NCBI RefSeq assembly: GCF_030269925.1
Contig: NC_085130.1
Location: forward strand, 5,034,501-5,098,500
Length of the DNA stretch: 64,000 nt
DNA from: Bombyx mori
Taxonomy: Eukaryota; Arthropoda; Insecta; Lepidoptera; Bombycidae
Direction: 5' to 3'
Under the pieces are notes generated by a model. It had not been told where the DNA came from and searched no databases. It saw only the letters and a program-made list of their open reading frames with translations. The translations under genes were made by a program, and so were the position numbers. Every line of letters begins with the position of its first letter. The stretch's first letter is position 1. This document shows, one piece after another, positions 41,677 to 53,345 of this stretch.

Positions 41677-41945
41677 ACTCACCCTTCAAACCGAAACGCA
41701 TTACAGCTTCGCGGCAGAAATAAGCAAGATATTGGCACTTACACGTGAGGGCTTACACGACGCCCAACCACCCAGCCTATTTCTGCTGTAAAGCAGTAAT
41801 GCTTTTCGGTTTGAAGACTGATGCATGTTGTTCTGTAAAGCTGAGTCTTAGAGCTAATGTGTCGAGGTGCATAGTAGTATTTACGTTGCTGAAGCCTATT
41901 GGTTCCAGTAATAGCTTAGTCCTGTAATGGACTCTGGGTTCGTCC
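41677..41945. mobile_element. Head-to-head pair of Bm1 fragments
   Basis: A minus-oriented 5' body piece (41677-41755) faces a plus-oriented copy (41762-41945) starting at CAGCCTATTTCTGCTGTAAA. The pair can fold back on itself. Confidence 0.7.
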
Positions 41946-41958
41946 ATTTATTAATAAG

Positions 41959-42282
41959 TAGCTTTTGTCCGCGACTCCGTCCGCGTGGAATAGTTACTTG
42001 GCATAACGCTAAATTTTACCCCCACTTCATTTACGTAGAAGTGACAAATATTTTTGAATTATAAAATGTTAAGGAGCTATTTAATTTTAAACCCCTATTT
42101 TGAAACATTCTTTATTGGTGCTGCTTCACTTGTATTGGCCTTGATCTTACCGTTATGCTATATAGCATATAGCCTTCCTCAATAAATGAGCTATCTAACA
42201 CTGAAAGAATTTTTCAAATCGGACCAGTAGTTCCTGAGATTAGCGCGCTCAGAAAAACAAACTCTTCAGCTTTATAATATTA
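41959..42282 (-). mobile_element. Helitron family H2, longer copy
   Basis: GTAGCTTTTGTCCGCGACTC is the complement of the 3' end and CTTCAGCTTTATAATATTA the complement of the 5' end. It abuts the next Helitron directly. Confidence 0.65.
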
Positions 42283-42748
42283 CTAGCGACCCGCCCTCGC
42301 TTCGCTTCGGAAAGTGTAATTTATTATTGATTTCTCTACAATTTAATGGATGTTATTATACATATAAACCTTCCTCTACAATCACTATCTTCTACATATA
42401 TAAAAATGAATTGCTGTTCGTTAGTCTCGCTAAAACTCGAGAATGGCTGGACCGATTTGGCTAATTTTGGTGTTGAATTATTTGTGGAAGTCCAGAGAAG
42501 GTTTAAAAGGTAGATAAATATGAAAATGCTCGGAATTAAATAAATAAAAAACCAATTATGTTTAAAGTTTATTTTATAAAAAAAGTTTAGGTCTTTTATT
42601 TATCGATTGAGGCACTACGAAGTCTGCCGGGTCAGCTAGTCTATTTAAAAAAAAACCGCATCAAAATCCGTTGCGTAGTTTTAAAGATTTAAGCATACAT
42701 AGGAATATAGGGACAGAGAAAGCGACTTTGTTTTATATTATGTAGTGA
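42283..42748 (-). mobile_element. Helitron family H3 with a nested Helitron
   Basis: Plus strand shows CTAGCGACCCGCCCTCGCTT at the 3' end and GACTTTGTTTTATATTATGT at the 5' end (TCACTACATA read on the minus strand). Bases 42391-42638 are an inserted H1 element. Confidence 0.75.
42391..42638 (+). mobile_element. Helitron family H1 nested in H3
   Basis: TCTACATATATAAAAATGAA to TGCCGGGTCAGCTAG. The H3 copy at 48552 has no insertion at the matching point. Confidence 0.78.
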
Positions 42749-43042
42749 AGTAATATACTACAGATGATGATCCCAGTACGCTCATATAATATCTACTCAG
42801 GGAACGGTACCGTCCATTCACTGATGAATCCCTTGGTTGCTTTTTACGACACTCGCCTTTACTTAACCATAGGTAGGTCGTTACCACATCAATATCCTTG
42901 TATATTTTATTAAGGACAAAGAAAATTTTCAGCAAACAAACATTCGAATGAAATATTGAATCAGTTAAGTTAGTAGTAGACTTATATCATTGTCACACAT
43001 AATTCAAAATTAATCAAATTCCTAAATCCCTAGTATAACAAA

Positions 43043-43455
43043 CAAAAAAGATGTGTGGTGTCGTGGGACGCCGGATAGGAACGAAGTTCCTTATTATAAA
43101 AATATCAATTTTAAGTTCTATTCGAGGTATAAATAAAATAAAACTGGAGGCTTCGCAACAGCCCACGGTCATTCGGTAACGTGCGAACTTATTGTGGTAC
43201 ACTTCATTCACGGTTGTTTGCATAAGAGTTAGTGTATTGCGCAAACGAACGCTCTGAGATCGTGGTCAATAAAAAATAAAAAAAATTTTATTTTTTGTAC
43301 GTTATTACAAAATTAACTGTGTGCATTACTAATTTGTACGTTATTACAAAGTTAAGTCGTACACTGTGTGCATTACTAATAACAATCTTACGTTACGGAC
43401 GTTTTTTTCCCGGTTAGGGTACCTCTCCGCATCGTCCCATAAGGAACTTCGTTCC
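43043..43455. mobile_element. MITE family A relative
   Basis: GGAACGAAGTTCCTTAT at 43078 and its complement ending at 43455; homology with 23112-23517 extends left to 43043. Internal direct repeats of TTTGTACGTTATTACAAA-type sequence are seen at 43300-43380. Confidence 0.7.
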
Positions 43456-43763
43456 AAAAATACGCCATTATCACAAAAACACGTGTATAATTCGGTTTTA
43501 TTACTGAACTGGTGACGTCCCCTTCAACGACCCGTTCCTTTTCATTCCCATTCATTCATCATCAAACTCTGTAGTTTTAACCATCATAGGACCGCTTTTA
43601 TTATTTAAAAACGGAGATAATTAACCCAAGTGTACATTATAAAAAAGGCGTTAAAAATAATATTATTGCCATATGGCTCGCAGTCAAAAACGGAGATGTT
43701 ACGACAATGGAATAGACATTAATCAAGAATGTGTTTGGTGAATGACGCGTTATTATCCTTTTT

Positions 43764-44080
43764 GAAGTGAAACTTCCTTATCGGCGTTGGAAAAAAATTT
43801 ACCGTCACATTTTTCGGTTACGCGTCACTTTTTTCCGTTACGCGCCATCTGTTTTGTATTCATGTCTATGATAATAAAATCCTTTTGTTTAAACTTTATC
43901 TAATTTAACTTTTTTGTATTCATGTCTATGATAATAAAATCCTTTTGTTTAAACTTTATCTAATTTAACTTTATTTAACCAATTTCTAGAAAGTTGCATG
44001 TAGATCATTTTTCGAAAAATAAGGCCATAAACAAGTTTCACTTCTTACGTGTGTACACTAGTACACGCACACATTTTTTT
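43764..44080. mobile_element. MITE family B, diverged copy
   Basis: GAAGTGAAACTTCCTTATCG at the left and AAGTTTCACTTCTTACGTG at the right. Contains an exact 60-bp tandem duplication. Confidence 0.7.
43852..43970. repeat. Exact tandem duplication, period 60 bp
   Basis: TTTGTATTCATGTCTATGAT and the following bases to TAATTTAACTTT occur twice without a mismatch. Confidence 0.9.
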
Positions 44081-45160
44081 TGTATTAGGCGATATGAACT
44101 GAACATTTTATACATTTATTAACCTCAAAAAATTTAAATATGTTATTTAATTCGATACGCAAAACCAACAATGAATTAATAACATTATATTATGTAGATT
44201 TTTTTAACTCCGTAGATAGCTTTTTTATAGATCATATTATTCTAAAATTATATATTACGATATCACATAATTATTATTACATTATTATAGACTATTATTA
44301 TTAAACACTACTAAGATTCGTCAGTTGGTAATTTTAACTTGACACAAATAAGCCCAAAAACTTTGAGTTTAAATTCAGTTAATTTACTTCAAGTAAAATA
44401 AGGGATACCATATAATTTTATGCTCAAAATAGACCTTACAATTTCATATGTATCATTTAAGGCTTATCTACTATAATAAAAATATTGTTGACTACGTTAA
44501 CAACACGATTAGTAACTACATTAATTTATAACATTTCACATTTGCAGTGCTCGGTGATTTGCGAAAATGACAATTATCGTTTCTATCATAAGGTGCATTT
44601 ATGGTAGATTTCAATTAATTTTAAGATGTGAATAATTTAATATCACCATATTACTTTACAGCCTCAATAGATTTCTAGTCACAAATGACTAAATCAAACA
44701 AAATTTGTTTGTCGAAATATCTTTTACTGTCAATTGCAAAGTGTGCGATCTTATAACTTTAGTAAATAATTTTAAATATTTCGTCTTAAAACAATTCACA
44801 ATCTTATGATTAGAAGAAAACAAACACTGGAAACCACAATAACTGAATTTTCAGAAAAATCTATAAAATGAGTACCTATTTATATTTCGACATAGCAAAA
44901 GCCGGTCACATCTAGTGATCGTGTTTCATTGATAATCAGAAAACACACATGGCCAAGCTGGGATGCACGTTATTGTCGCTTAAGCTCAAATAAACATGAC
45001 TATTTTATATTTGGATGTGTTCATTCAAAAAGGAGACATCAAAAAGTATTTAATTCAATAGACTGCCGCAAAACCAAAAATATAAGAGACCGATTGTGTA
45101 ATAGATATGCTTGTGGCTGTAACTATTTGACTTATCATAAAAATTACCAGACATGATACC
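44081..45160. other. Unassigned upstream sequence
   Basis: Very AT-rich. A plus-strand frame at 44929-45156 is cysteine-containing but matches no family I recognise. Confidence 0.35.
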
Positions 45161-45164
45161 GAGA

Positions 45165-45325
45165 GGTGAAAGGCTATTAAAATTTGGCTTAAGAGAACAA
45201 TTCGATGTTTTTAATTGAATTTCAATTATGTTTTTACCACATTCAAATCACCGAAGAAGTTTTTTGTCATGATATTCCTAATTATAAGCTTCAGATGGCT
45301 TTCCTGTAAAGTTGCAAAAATGTCG
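45165..45325 (-). mobile_element. MITE family D, right end lost to a Bm1
   Basis: GAGAGGTGAAAGGCTATTAA at the left; on the right AGTTGCAAAAATGTCGCT runs straight into the Bm1 poly-T. Confidence 0.65.
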
Positions 45326-45764
45326 CTTTTTTACTATCGCTTAGATGGGTGGACGAGATCACAGTCCACCTGGTGTTAAGTGGTTACCGGAGCCCATAGA
45401 TATCTCCAACGTAAATGCGCCACCCACTTTAGGTATAAGTTCTAAGGTCTCAAGTATAGTTACAACGGCTGCCCCATCCTTCAAATCGAAACACATTACT
45501 GCTTTACGGCAGAAATAGGCAAGGTGGTAGTACCCACCCGTGCAGACTCACAAAAGATCCTACTACCAGTAATTACGCAAATTATAAGTTTGCCAGTTTG
45601 ATTTTTATTATAAGATGTTATTCCTTCACCGTGGAAGTCAATCGTGAACATTTGTTGAATACGTATTTCATTAGAAAAATTGGTACCCGCCTGGGATTGG
45701 AACACCGGTGCATCGCTCAACACGAATGCACCGGACGTCTTATCCTTTAGGCCACGACGACTTC
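45326..45764 (-). mobile_element. Bm1 SINE, full length with tRNA-like head
   Basis: Poly-T, body, linker (TTTGCCAGTTTGATTTTTAT) and head with the B-box region TGGGATTGGAACACCGGTG (mutated) and A-box complement CCTTTAGGCCACGACGAC, ending CTTC. Confidence 0.93.
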
Positions 45765-46039
45765 TAAGCCGTCGTCTTTCACCCGTCGATACGATTGTCG
45801 CACCCGTCACACTGCAACCCGTGAGTGTGACCCTGTACTTGAAATAATCCTATTTTCCTATACAAATCCCATTTTCAAGAGTTAGGGAATTTATGATTTT
45901 ACGGGTTTTGTAATGAAATGTGTTAATCCTTTAACGTAAAAGTGGTTTTGTTGGGAATGATTGTTTTTATAAATCGATACGTTCGCTGAGTTCCTGGCGT
46001 GACTGATGACCACTCTCCATAGTGGCCGTGTGCTCGTCA

Positions 46040-46165
46040 GTGGCTCTTTGCGAAGCACTGCTCTTGCTAGGCCTAGTGCGTCCTCTGGTTAGGACCCCGT
46101 GAGCTCACCTACTCGTCAGGTTATGCTGGCATAACCCTCTAAGGTTACCAGTTTAGGCAATAGTG
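46040..46165 (+). mobile_element. Jockey-type LINE 3' end fragment
   Basis: GCGAAGCACTGCTCTTGCTA through GAGCTCACCTACTCGTCAGG. An old plus-oriented Bm1-like patch follows at 46470-46590. Confidence 0.7.
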
Positions 46166-46590
46166 ACACTGCTCTAAGTTTTTTGGTCCAAACATAACTC
46201 GTTTCTGAGTATAGGAAACTTTGTTTGTTTGTTCTAACCCTTTGGAAATCGGTTTCGACGATTGTGTGTGGCAACATCCGCTGTTGTCGGGATGTAGGGA
46301 TGAAAGATCCGCTTTTTGCTGTCGATGTTCCTAGCCTTTTTTTTATATTCCTTACTAGGAAGCCAATGGCTTATACATTGCCGTCCCTATTTTTTTTTTA
46401 TCTGAACATTCCTTAATACTAGGACATACTATATGTTTGTATGAGTAGAAGACACCATCCCTCCTATTTTGGGGCGAAACTTCCAATTCTACCTTTAAGG
46501 GTGGGGCAACCATTATACAATACACTTGAGACTTAGAATTCATGTCACATGGTCTCTGTATAACCCTTAATACCAGTTGCGTAATAAGCT

Positions 46591-47275
46591 CATCTTAGAT
46601 GAAATATATTTGTCCACGGTATTTCTTTCTACAAACATAGCAATGCATTTTAACAACGTGTGAGGTCGAAGATAGAAATACGTGGTGACGTTAAAGCTTT
46701 TTTTTTTATATTTCAATGAAAAAAAACTTTTACGTTTTCGTAAACATTGGCGGCAGTTCGCTTTTAAAGGTCTTTTGGAAATAAACAAGAATTTTTAAAT
46801 TGCTCTACGCTAAAAATCTATGAGCAATTTCCTACCTTCTGTAACTGACTTTGTTAGCTGGCAATTTTTATTTTTCTTTTCTAATTTACAAAGCGAAATT
46901 GAAAGGAGTCTAAATTAGTTCGTAAAGGCAGTTGGAAAAAAATAAATCCTTAAAACGAAAAATGCAATTTGTCTGTCAACTCAAAAAGCACTCGAAGTCT
47001 ATTAGCTTTTTTTTTTGTTTTTTTGCAGCACTCCTCCGAGTGTGACGAGATTAGCAAAAAGCTAAGTATTTCAAAACTATTTCTGTCCTCTTCATTGCAC
47101 ACGACAAAGTACTACCAAGCGAGAGAGAGAGAGAGAGAGCGATAGAGATTAATTTATTCACACCAATTGGATCGTTTTTTTTTGTTACATTCTGAGTATG
47201 TAGTTTGTTTTCTTTTTGTAAACATTAGTAGTTACCAAAGGCAGTGGGAATACAGCATGAATATCCCCTTAATCA
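46591..47275. other. Unassigned upstream sequence with GA microsatellite
   Basis: GAGAGAGAGAGAGAGAGAG run near 47121-47140; nothing else recognised. Confidence 0.4.
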
Positions 47276-47280
47276 ATAAG

Positions 47281-47535
47281 GTCACGTCCTCGTCGAACCC
47301 GTCGCTTGCGACGAAGGGCTCGACGAGCGAATTAACCCATAGACACATCCCACTGAGTTTCTCGCCGGATCTTCTCAGTGGGTCGCGTTTCCGATCCGGT
47401 GGTAGATTCTGCGAACCACTGCTCTTGCTGGGACCAGTGTTAGCAACACACCCGGTTTGAGCCCCGCGAGCTCACCTACACGTCAAGGAGAAGCTGATAT
47501 AGCCTCTCAAGGCTATAAGCTTAGGTAGGAAAAGA
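47281..47535 (+). mobile_element. Jockey-type LINE 3' end
   Basis: GTCACGTCCTCGTCGAACCC through GATCTTCTCAGTGGGTCGCG to GGCTATAAGCTTAGGTAGG and an A-rich tail. Confidence 0.82.
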
Positions 47536-48022
47536 AAGTCAATAAGGTTGACGTTCAAATCTGCATAGACCATTAGTCGGTAAGGCATTACTGCTTCGCT
47601 GTAGATATATATGCATAACTCTCGTCTGATCCATTCAGACTGAGATACGGTATAGTAATCATCATACTCATAAATTTTAGCGGGTTTGATATTTTAAAAC
47701 ACGAACTCCTTGAATGAAATTGTGCAAAGTATTCAGGAAATTGGATATTGCTTTTAGGGTTTCGGTAGTAGCATAGTGACAGCGGATTTATCGCGAGTCT
47801 TCTTCTTAGTCATTTCCACTCTTGGCAGAGTGGTCGTGGTCATAATTTCGGGTGGAGGGTCACTTTACAAGACGTCGCCATTATTCACAGCCTTTCTTGC
47901 GCTCTTTCGAGTCTTCTACGTTAATCCAAAAATGCAGTTGAACAATTTTGCAAATATTCTTTCAAAATTTCTTCGGAAAATTTAGGATCGCATTAGCATA
48001 TTGAATTGGCGGCGTAGGTTTT

Positions 48023-48473
48023 GAAGTCGTCGTGGCCTAAAAGATAAGACATCCGGAGCATTCGTGTTGAAACGATGCACCGGTGTTCGAATCCCGCAGG
48101 CGGGTACCAATTTTTCTAATGAAATACGTACTCAACAAATGTTTACGATTGACTTCCACGGTGAAGGAATAACATCGTGTAATAAAAATCAAACCCGCAA
48201 AATTATAATTTGCGTAATTACTGGTGGTAGGACCTGTTGTGAGTCCGCGCGGGTAGGTACCACCGCCCTGCCTATTTCTGCCGTGAAGCAGTAATGCGTT
48301 TCGGTTTGAAGGGTGGGGCAGCCGTTGTAACTATACTGAGACCTTACAACTTATATCTCAAGGTGGGTGGCGCATTTACGTTGTAGATGTCTATGGGCTC
48401 CAGTAACCACTTAACACCAGGTGGGCTGTGAGCTCGTCCAACCATCTAAGAAATAAAAAATAAATAAATAAAA
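48023..48473 (+). mobile_element. Bm1 SINE, full length reference copy
   Basis: 451 bp: tRNA-like head GAAGTCGTCGTGGCCTAAAA (A-box TGGCCTAAAAG) and GTGTTCGAATCCCGC (B-box), linker with GTGTAATAAAAATCAAACCC, body and tail AAATAAAAAATAAATAAATA. It is the best complete plus-oriented copy and defines the domain order used for the other entries. Confidence 0.95.
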
Positions 48474-48551
48474 TATTGGCGTCAATTATCAAGTATCTAA
48501 ATTTGAAAACGTCCGTAATTGTAGCACTCGGTGCTTTCTTTTATATTTAAA

Positions 48552-49282
48552 CTAGCGACCCTCCCTCGCTTCGCTTCGGAAACATGAAATTTTATTATTG
48601 ATTATTTACGATGTTACATTAGAAACCTCAAAAATAACAGTATTTCTCCACTATTTAATGGATGTTATTATACATATAAACCTTCCTCTTCAATCACTCT
48701 ATCTATTAAAGAAAACCGCATCAAAATCCGTTGCGTAGTTTTAAACATTTAAGCATACATAGGGACAGACAGATATAGGGACATTTTTTTTTTCCCTACC
48801 TATGCTGATAGCCTTGAGAGGCTATTTCAGCTTCACCCTAACGTTTGTAGGTGAGCTCGCGGGGCTCAACCGGAGAGTTGCTAACACTGACCCTAGCAAG
48901 AGCAGTGCTTCGCAGAATCTACCACCGGATCGGAAACGCGACCCACTGAGAAGATCCGGCGAGAAACTCAGTGGGCTGTGTCTATGGGTTCGTTCGCTCG
49001 TCGAGCCCTTCGTCGCAAGCGACGGGTTCGACGAGGACGGTGACCGGTGCTTGTGGTGCCTAAAAGCACCGTTAATGGATCAGGAGGATCCGTAATGACG
49101 TGCTTTGGGCGACGTCGACGGTTTACCATTCGGTCTACTGGGTCGGGTATGTAATTTCCAGCGGCTACGATGAGAGGGTTCTCATGTCGTGCCGCCTTCT
49201 CAAAATGGCGCAGCGATGCCGACTGCAGATACTTACTAATATAGGGACAGAGAAAGCGACTTTGTTTTATACTATGTAGTGA
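48552..49282 (-). mobile_element. Helitron family H3, split by a LINE
   Basis: CTAGCGACCCTCCCTCGCTT at the 3' end, ACTTTGTTTTATACTATGTA at the 5' end. Bases 48784-49238 are an inserted LINE. Confidence 0.78.
48784..49238 (-). mobile_element. Jockey-type LINE insertion with 11-bp target duplication
   Basis: Poly-T, 3' UTR, then reverse-transcriptase tail in the minus sense. ATATAGGGACA flanks both sides (48773-48783, 49239-49249). 5'-truncated to 455 bp. Confidence 0.88.
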
Positions 49283-49535
49283 TATTCAAATAGCAACATT
49301 GTTATTACGTATAACTAATAAATTTTATTCCCGAACGTTCCATTATCCGAGTCGCGGACACAGACAGACCGCTGAAACCCGCTAACAAAACACTACAAAT
49401 AAATAATCGAACTTGTTCACAACAAACTTTGACTGTAATTAAAGCTTGATTACTGAAATATTAAAATAGTTACGGCCACAACTGTACCGTTGTTTTGTTA
49501 CTCATATCATCCTATACTTTCATTATCTTATACCT

Positions 49536-49850
49536 TTAAACGAGCAATTCTTGTATATTAATATATATATATATAATCTGAATCTCGGAAACGGCACGAA
49601 CGATTTTCATAAAATTTAGTATACCGGGGATTTCGGGGGCGATAAATCGATCTAGCTACGATTAAATTTTCAGAAAATGTTGTTTTTTTCGTGTTTTCAA
49701 TAATCAAATTTATCGATAATCAACTTTGTGACTCTTCCCGACATCTATTGGCGAATAATAATCCTATTTTTTTTAATTGAGAGCAACTAACTGCTTTAAA
49801 GACACAGCAAGATGGCGTTATAAAAAAAAAACCATCTAGTATATTTATAG
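49536..49850 (+). mobile_element. Repeat with TATATA tract, retrotransposon tail type
   Basis: TTTAAACGAGCAATTCTTGT, a TA run, then GAATCTCGGAAACGGCACGA and GGGGCGATAAATCGATCTAG. A second copy begins at 63959. The class is uncertain (RTE-like). Confidence 0.45.
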
Positions 49851-50046
49851 CCTATTCATATTTTTTTCCGACACAGAAGATAGAAATAGCTGTCGATATA
49901 TATTGTGTTATATGGCTATGGAAGCCCATAGACGCCGTGAATGCCATCACTCACATTAAGACATTAGATTTTAGTTTCAAGCGTAAAATATTCAAGTGTT
50001 TAACAGCTATCATGCCCTTCAAAAACGCACGATTGGCTTCGTTTTT

Positions 50047-50300
50047 ATTTTTTTTATTTTTTTTTGCTTAGATGTGTGGATGAGCTCACAGCCCACCTGG
50101 TGTTAAGTGGTTACTGGAACCCATAGACATTTACAACGTAAATGCGCCACCCACCTTGAAATACAAGTTGTAAGGTCTCAGTATAGTTACAACGGTTGCC
50201 CCACCCTTCAAACCGAAACGCATTACTGCTTCACGGCAGAAATAGGCAAGGCGGTGGTACCTATCCGCGCGGACTCACAAGTGGTCCTACCACCAGTAAA
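50047..50300 (-). mobile_element. Bm1 SINE body
   Basis: Poly-T then GCTTAGATGTGTGGATGAGC to GGTCCTACCACCAGTAAAAA. Confidence 0.92.
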
Positions 50301-50745
50301 AAATCAATCATGATGGAAGGATTCCACGTTCTATTATACAACTGTCTGCTGTTGAGGGCTTTTCTCAAATCATGGCTAAATGAGGATCAATAGCGCTCAT
50401 AAAAGCCTTGAATGACATTACAAAGGTTAGCGATGGGTGGGTTCTTTAGAAGCTGACTGAAGACCGATGCTTTGACTCTGATTTAACCTGATCTCAGGTC
50501 TGATAGCGGGTAGTTTGAAGGTAAAAAGAATTGATGAGAACGCTGACAACTGTTTTTCGTTGCGAGCTATACAAGGTCTGTCATTGTTCCACCAGGCGTC
50601 AATTATCCAACTATGTCGGAACAATACATCGGTTATTTACTTGACATTACACCCAATATTGAAATCAACAATGTGTCCTTAACAATGCTAAAAGGTTCTT
50701 AATCATACCAATTTCATAAGCTTAACATAATTTTTAATAAGTTTT
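50301..50745. other. Unassigned upstream sequence
   Basis: Frames here do not match a recognised family. Confidence 0.35.
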
Positions 50746-50747
50746 TT

Positions 50748-50990
50748 ACTGGTGGTAGGACCTCTTGTGAGTCCGCACGGGCAGGTACTACCACCGCGGC
50801 TATTTCTGCCATGAAGCACTAATGCATTTCGGTTTGAAGGGTGGGGCAGCTGTTGTAACTATACTGAGACCTTAGAACTTATATCTCAAGGTGGGTGGCG
50901 TATTTAGGTTGTAAATGTAGTACTCCAGTAACCACTTAACACCAGGTGGGCTGTGAGCTTGTCCACCCATATAAGCAATAAAAAAAAACT
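50748..50990 (+). mobile_element. Bm1 SINE body
   Basis: ACTGGTGGTAGGACCTCTTG to CATATAAGCAATAAAAAAAA. Confidence 0.92.
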
Positions 50991-51062
50991 CGTGCCCATA
51001 TAGTGCCGCCTCTAACATTTCATTACGTTGATAAATAAAATAGGTCAATAATCGACACGTCA

Positions 51063-51481
51063 TCTATATATTAATACGTGAAGCAAAAACTTTGTATCCC
51101 TTTTTACGAAAATTGCGCGGACGGAGGAGTATGAAATTTTCCACACTTATAGAGAATATAGAGAAGAAGTGCACAATGCTAATATTTTTTCAAAATAATG
51201 CATAAAAGATACATTAAATCAATAAAGAAAACATTACACACACTACATACCATGTATTTGACGCACACACGCATGCATACTATTTATTGTCAAACTTTTG
51301 TTCTTGGCGTCTGTTGTCAAATTGAGAATAGATTTAATATTGTTTGTCTTTGTTAATATTTTTTATAGTGTAGTCTTGGCGAAATTTGTGATTATAGAAG
51401 TATAAAATACAATCATAATAGTGTAGAAACTTACAATTCCAATTAATTATAGTCGAATTTCGACTACTGCGGGACATCTAG
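51063..51481 (+). mobile_element. Helitron family H4, complete copy
   Basis: TCTATATATTAATACGTGAA to CTGCGGGACATCTAG. Full-length match, inverted, to 13097-13514. Confidence 0.82.
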
Positions 51482-51753
51482 TTTATGTTTAACACAAGAA
51501 TGCAGATACAACAAACATACGTCGTTTTTCTTCTGACGAAGCTAAATACAAACTTGGAAGGGTTCAATGTGCTAATGAATATAGATTTGTGAAACAAAAG
51601 GCCTTAAGCGACATCTCTTCTCTGGTATTTTGTTTAACGTGGTCTTATTGGGAGCTGGACGGGTGCGTGGTCTGACTGCGGTAGCGTCTGTGGTCATAAC
51701 AAATTCCTCTATATTTAAAGAGACAGAATAGTGATAGTGTTTCAATAGCACAC

Positions 51754-51983
51754 GATTGGGTGGACGAACTCACAGCCCACCTGATGTTAAGTGGTTACCG
51801 GAGCCCATAGACATCTATAACGTAAATGCCGCCACCCACCTTGAGATATGAGTTCTAAGGCTCAGTATAATTACAACGGTTGCCGCACCCTTCAAATTGA
51901 AACGCATTACTGCTTCACGGCTGAAATAGGCGATGTGGTGGTACCTACCCGTGCGGACTCACAAGAGGTCCTACGACCAGTAA
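51754..51983 (-). mobile_element. Bm1 SINE without poly-A
   Basis: GGGTGGACGAACTCACAGCC to GGTCCTACGACCAGTAACG. Confidence 0.88.
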
Positions 51984-52093
51984 CGAATTTGAAATCATAG
52001 ATAATTTTAAAATCCAATGTAAATTACTGTAAGAGATTAGTGCATAACAACGACGTCAGTGTTGAACTCTGAAAACTCTTAAATAATTTAGGA

Positions 52094-52250
52094 GCAACTT
52101 TTTTTCCCTGCCTTATCTGATAGTCTTGAGAGGCTATTTCAGCTTCACCCTAACGTGTGTAGATGAGCTCACGGGGCTAAAACTGGAGAGTTGCTAACAC
52201 TGACCCTAGCAAGAGCAGTGCTTCGCAGAATCTACCACCGGATCGGAAAT
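52094..52250 (-). mobile_element. Jockey-type LINE 3' end, left arm of an inverted pair
   Basis: TTTTTTTCCCTGCCTTATCT through CTACCACCGGATCGGAAA. Confidence 0.8.
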
Positions 52251-52305
52251 AGCTGCTGGGAAATATGATTATGCACGTATTTATATCGACTAGTCTATTC
52301 CAACC

Positions 52306-52498
52306 CATAGACACAAACCACTGAGTTTCTCGCCGGATCTTCCCAGTGAGTCGCGTTTCCGATCCGGTGGTAGATTCTGCGAAGCACTGCTCTTGCTAGG
52401 GTCAGTGTTAGCATCACTCCGGCTTAAGCCCCGTGAGCTCACCTACTAGTTAAGGTTACGCTGAAACAGCCTCTCAAGGCTTAGGTAGGGTAAAAAAA
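52306..52498 (+). mobile_element. Jockey-type LINE 3' end, right arm of an inverted pair
   Basis: CCCATAGACACAAACCACTG through GGTGGTAGATTCTGCGAAGC to an A-rich end. Confidence 0.8.
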
Positions 52499-52797
52499 GC
52501 AAAGAGCAGTAATGCGTTCTGAAATTGACATAATTCCTAAAATATATCATCATCATTAATAACATTGAAACAGCTTGCGTATGTGATATATTAAAAGCTG
52601 AACAGAATATTCTTGTGCCGATTTCGTGAAAAGAAAACTAGGTTTCTATATACAGCCGTGAACTAAATATAAATTACAAACGTTCACAATTATTTTACTT
52701 CTTCATACGTATAAGTTTATCAGTCTTTGTTTTAATGTCAAAACTTATTAGAGCTTCTCCAGAATTTATTCGCAGTATTGTTAGTGATTCCGATATT

Positions 52798-53050
52798 TTT
52801 TGTTTTTTATTGCTTAGATGGGTGGACGAGCTCACAGCCCACCTGGTGTTTAGTGGTTACTGGAGCCCATAGACATCTACAATGTAAATGCGCCACCCAC
52901 TTTGAGATATAAGTTCTAAGGTCTCAATATAGTTACAACGGCTACCCCATCCTTCAAACCGAAACGCATTACTGCTTCACGGCAGGAAATAGGTAGGACG
53001 GTGGTACCTACCAGTACGGACTCACAAGAGGTCCTACCACCAGTGATTAC
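52798..53050 (-). mobile_element. Bm1 SINE body
   Basis: TTTGTTTTTTATTGCTTAGA to GGTCCTACCACCAGTGATTA. Confidence 0.92.
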
Positions 53051-53147
53051 GCAAATTAAACAAAGAAAATGTTAGGTTTTGTTAGGCGTCTATTTAAAGG
53101 TATTTTTAAATTGAATATTAGACTTAACAAAAACACATCGTACTCAC

Positions 53148-53345
53148 ATTCCAAATCGAAATCGACGAACACCGAATTAAATCACCAAAAAAAATAAATT
53201 ATAATCAACTATTCTAGAACACAATACAATTAATATTTCGTTCGATATAATTTCGTAAACCGAAAATCGGATTGTCGGAGACCGAATCTTTGGTTTTTCG
53301 TGAACGCGCGTACCCGGGGACGGACGACGAGACGTGACTAACCCG
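53148..53345 (-). promoter_or_regulatory. Candidate non-coding first exon and start-site region of the kirre/rst gene
   Basis: Read on the minus strand, a CpG-rich stretch leads into leader-like sequence without repeats that ends GATTTGGAAT/GTGAGTACG at 53148/53147, a near-perfect donor. The strand and the need for an upstream exon before 39276 fit. The start of transcription is not fixed by the sequence; about 53345 is a guess. It could instead belong to an unrelated transcript. Confidence 0.4.

Noticed and set aside
48023..48105. tRNA-like A and B boxes at the start of Bm1
   Set aside because: Part of a full-length SINE present many times; not an independent tRNA gene.
48802..49095. 97-codon open frame
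   Set aside because: Antisense to the jockey-type LINE 3' end; an accidental frame in repeat DNA.
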